DNA of 64,000 bases from Bacillus sp. FJAT-27445 (GTDB lineage: Bacteria; Bacillota; Bacilli; Bacillales; Cytobacillaceae). The stretch is from assembly GCF_001510665.1 (NCBI RefSeq), contig NZ_LMTI01000005.1, forward strand, positions 232,583 to 296,582, written 5' to 3'. Positions 62,842 to 64,000 of the stretch are shown here, one piece after another. Within the stretch, counting starts at the first letter, position 1, and every line of letters starts with the position of its first letter. A model generated the notes under the pieces. That model was not told where the DNA came from. It searched no databases and worked only from the letters and a program-made list of their open reading frames with translations. The position numbers and the translations under genes were made by a program.

Positions 62842-63245
62842 TCCTCTTCACCCAATGTTTCGCCTTCATCGGGGGTATTAATCATATGCTGCGCAGTCAG
62901 GTGGAGCCTTGCAAAAAACTCATCGCGGAGCGGTCCTTCCAGGCCAACGATATCCATCGCCTGGTGCATGCAGGAAAGCCATGCCTTTGCCCGGGACGGA
63001 GTAATCGGAAAAGGCATATGCCTTGCGCGCATCATCGGATGGCCATGCTCCTCCGTATAAAGAGAAGGGCCGCCAAGATATTGAGTAAGAAATTGCTTTT
63101 GCTTTCTGGCAATTTCGGAAAAATCATTTGGAAATAAGGGAGAAAGTTCAGGATGCTGTCCAACCAATCCATAAAAAGCATCAACGAGCTGATGCAATGT
63201 TTCTTTCCCGAGGGCCTCATAAGGCGTAGGCAATTTCCCGGTCAT
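62838..63245 (-). CDS. yjbI: Group II truncated haemoglobin (YjbI)
   Basis: A 135-residue 2/2 haemoglobin: the proximal His is in TEEHGHPMMRARHMPFPI, and the trHbO-type Tyr and Trp residues lie in FLTQYLGG and AKAWLSCM. It binds O2 or reacts with peroxide; in B. subtilis it has been reported to protect SpxH from aggregation, which fits the coupling seen here. AAAGGGG precedes the ATG. Confidence 0.95.
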   Translation of the reverse strand: MTGKLPTPYEALGKETLHQLVDAFYGLVGQHPELSPLFPNDFSEIARKQKQFLTQYLGGPSLYTEEHGHPMMRARHMPFPITPSRAKAWLSCMHQAMDIVGLEGPLRDEFFARLHLTAQHMINTPDEGETLGEEE

Positions 63246-63442
63246 GTTGACAACCCCTTTGAGTGTGTTTGTTTTATTTTAGCAATGCACTATTTATATC
63301 TCAAATAAATCGCCTTGTAAAAGGAAATGACTTCAGGATGCGTTCCCACCATACATAGCTAGCCCACCCTCATGGGTTATTCTGTGCAAAAAAGCACTCG
63401 CCATACTTATGCAAAAAGCCATTGTCTTTTTACTCAACATGC

Positions 63443-64000
63443 TCAGCCCCACCCTTTTTGAAGCCGCCGGTTGTAAAAACGCTGAATCTTGCTCGGAGTT
63501 TCCCTCAACGGGATCCCCAGCCTGTAAAGCAATGAACGAAATACTTCCTTTCCCTCATGAAAGTCCCTTGCTTCAAACTCTAATTCGTAATCCTCGGTAT
63601 CCAGGTAGCTGCTGTGATCAAGCACAAGCAGCCCTTTTTGAAAATCGGCCTCCGCCCTCGAGGTGGAAAGGGTCCCAAAATAAACTAGCTCATCAAAAGG
63701 GATTCCCATTTTCTCAACCTCGCCTGCAACCCCACCCAAAGGCAAAGTCCCATTGCCAATCGCGGTTCCTGTTTCTTTTTCCGAAACAAATTGATCCGTT
63801 TCGAGCAAGCCAATTACTTGGGGCTGTTTCAATGTAAGGATGAACTTTCCCCCTTTTTCCCGGATACGAAGGGCGGCGCCTTTCTCTTTTAGGGAAAATG
63901 TGGGGGTATCAAAGTAATGGTTCACCTGGTACCGGAAGTGTTCCGGCCCAAGGTTGAATTCAGTTGCGATTTGCTCAAACTCTTCCTTTAGCAGCAGATT
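63443..64000 (-). CDS. yjbK: CYTH-domain protein YjbK, 5' end cut by the window
   Basis: The open frame continues to base 64000 without a start, so the N-terminal dozen or so residues lie outside. The visible 185 residues include the CYTH core: NHYFDTPTFSLKEKGAALRI and REKGGKFILTLKQP, then the closing ELEFEARDFHEGKEVF. The usual ExExK element is just beyond the edge. CYTH enzymes hydrolyse triphosphates; the substrate here is not known. The GTG at 63925 is internal, not the start. No yjbJ gene lies between this and yjbI. Confidence 0.9.
   Translation of the reverse strand, partial: NLLLKEEFEQIATEFNLGPEHFRYQVNHYFDTPTFSLKEKGAALRIREKGGKFILTLKQPQVIGLLETDQFVSEKETGTAIGNGTLPLGGVAGEVEKMGIPFDELVYFGTLSTSRAEADFQKGLLVLDHSSYLDTEDYELEFEARDFHEGKEVFRSLLYRLGIPLRETPSKIQRFYNRRLQKGWG

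Overview
The window comes from a low-to-moderate GC Gram-positive spore-former of the family Bacillaceae, of the Bacillus/Mesobacillus/Neobacillus kind. From about 8.3 kb to the right edge the gene order follows two blocks of the Bacillus subtilis chromosome: yisK-yisL-yisN, yitK-yitL, yitS-yitT-ipi-yitU-yitV-yitW, then yjzC-yjzD-yjaU-yjaV, fabH-fabF-yjaZ, app operon, yjbA, trpS, opp operon, spx, mecA, coiA, pepF, yizD, roxS, yjbH, yjbI, yjbK. Ribosome binding sites are strong (AGGAGG type) and TTG/GTG starts are common, as expected for Bacilli. Many starts given here were moved downstream to the codon that sits correctly behind a Shine-Dalgarno sequence. No tRNA, rRNA, transposase, phage gene or CRISPR array was seen.

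Region 1 (1-8.3 kb) is an accessory Tad/Flp pilus locus: DUF192 protein, Flp pilin, prepilin peptidase, TadE- and TadG-like pseudopilins, CpaB, CpaE/TadZ, TadA ATPase, TadB and TadC. It lies behind a class I cyclic-di-GMP riboswitch with its own terminator. A second intrinsic terminator sits just after the pilin gene and probably keeps pilin in excess over the assembly machine.

Region 2 (8.3-21.5 kb) is syntenic housekeeping: a fumarylacetoacetate-hydrolase family enzyme, small membrane and stress proteins, a membrane-anchored GH13 protein whose catalytic residues are all replaced, YajQ, CvfB, DegV, YitT, a two-domain exported BsuPI/Gmad2 protein, a HAD phosphatase, an esterase and a SufT-like protein. 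Several very small genes (43-62 codons) are present.

Region 3 (21.6-31.9 kb) looks inserted. It opens with a lysine-rich, AT-richer gene joining two excisionase-like DNA-binding domains to an RNase H domain, flanked by inverted copies of one palindromic element. After it comes an oxygen-limitation module: a radical SAM/SPASM protein, two Fnr regulators with a C-terminal iron-sulfur cysteine motif, molybdenum cofactor genes moaA, moeA and mobB, the Fe-S repair protein Ric, a NarI-like cytochrome fragment and a YwiC-like membrane protein. Four promoters here carry an Fnr-type palindrome centred exactly 41.5 bp upstream of the predicted start, which makes a coherent local regulon.

Region 4 (32-64 kb) is the conserved fab-app-trpS-opp-spx-mecA-coiA-pepF-yjbH neighbourhood. 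It has a FapR operator over the fabH promoter, a tryptophan T-box before trpS, two complete oligopeptide ABC importers, the Spx/MecA/SpxH proteolysis-control genes, the redox-controlled sRNA RoxS (RsaE), a truncated haemoglobin and a CYTH-domain protein cut by the window edge.
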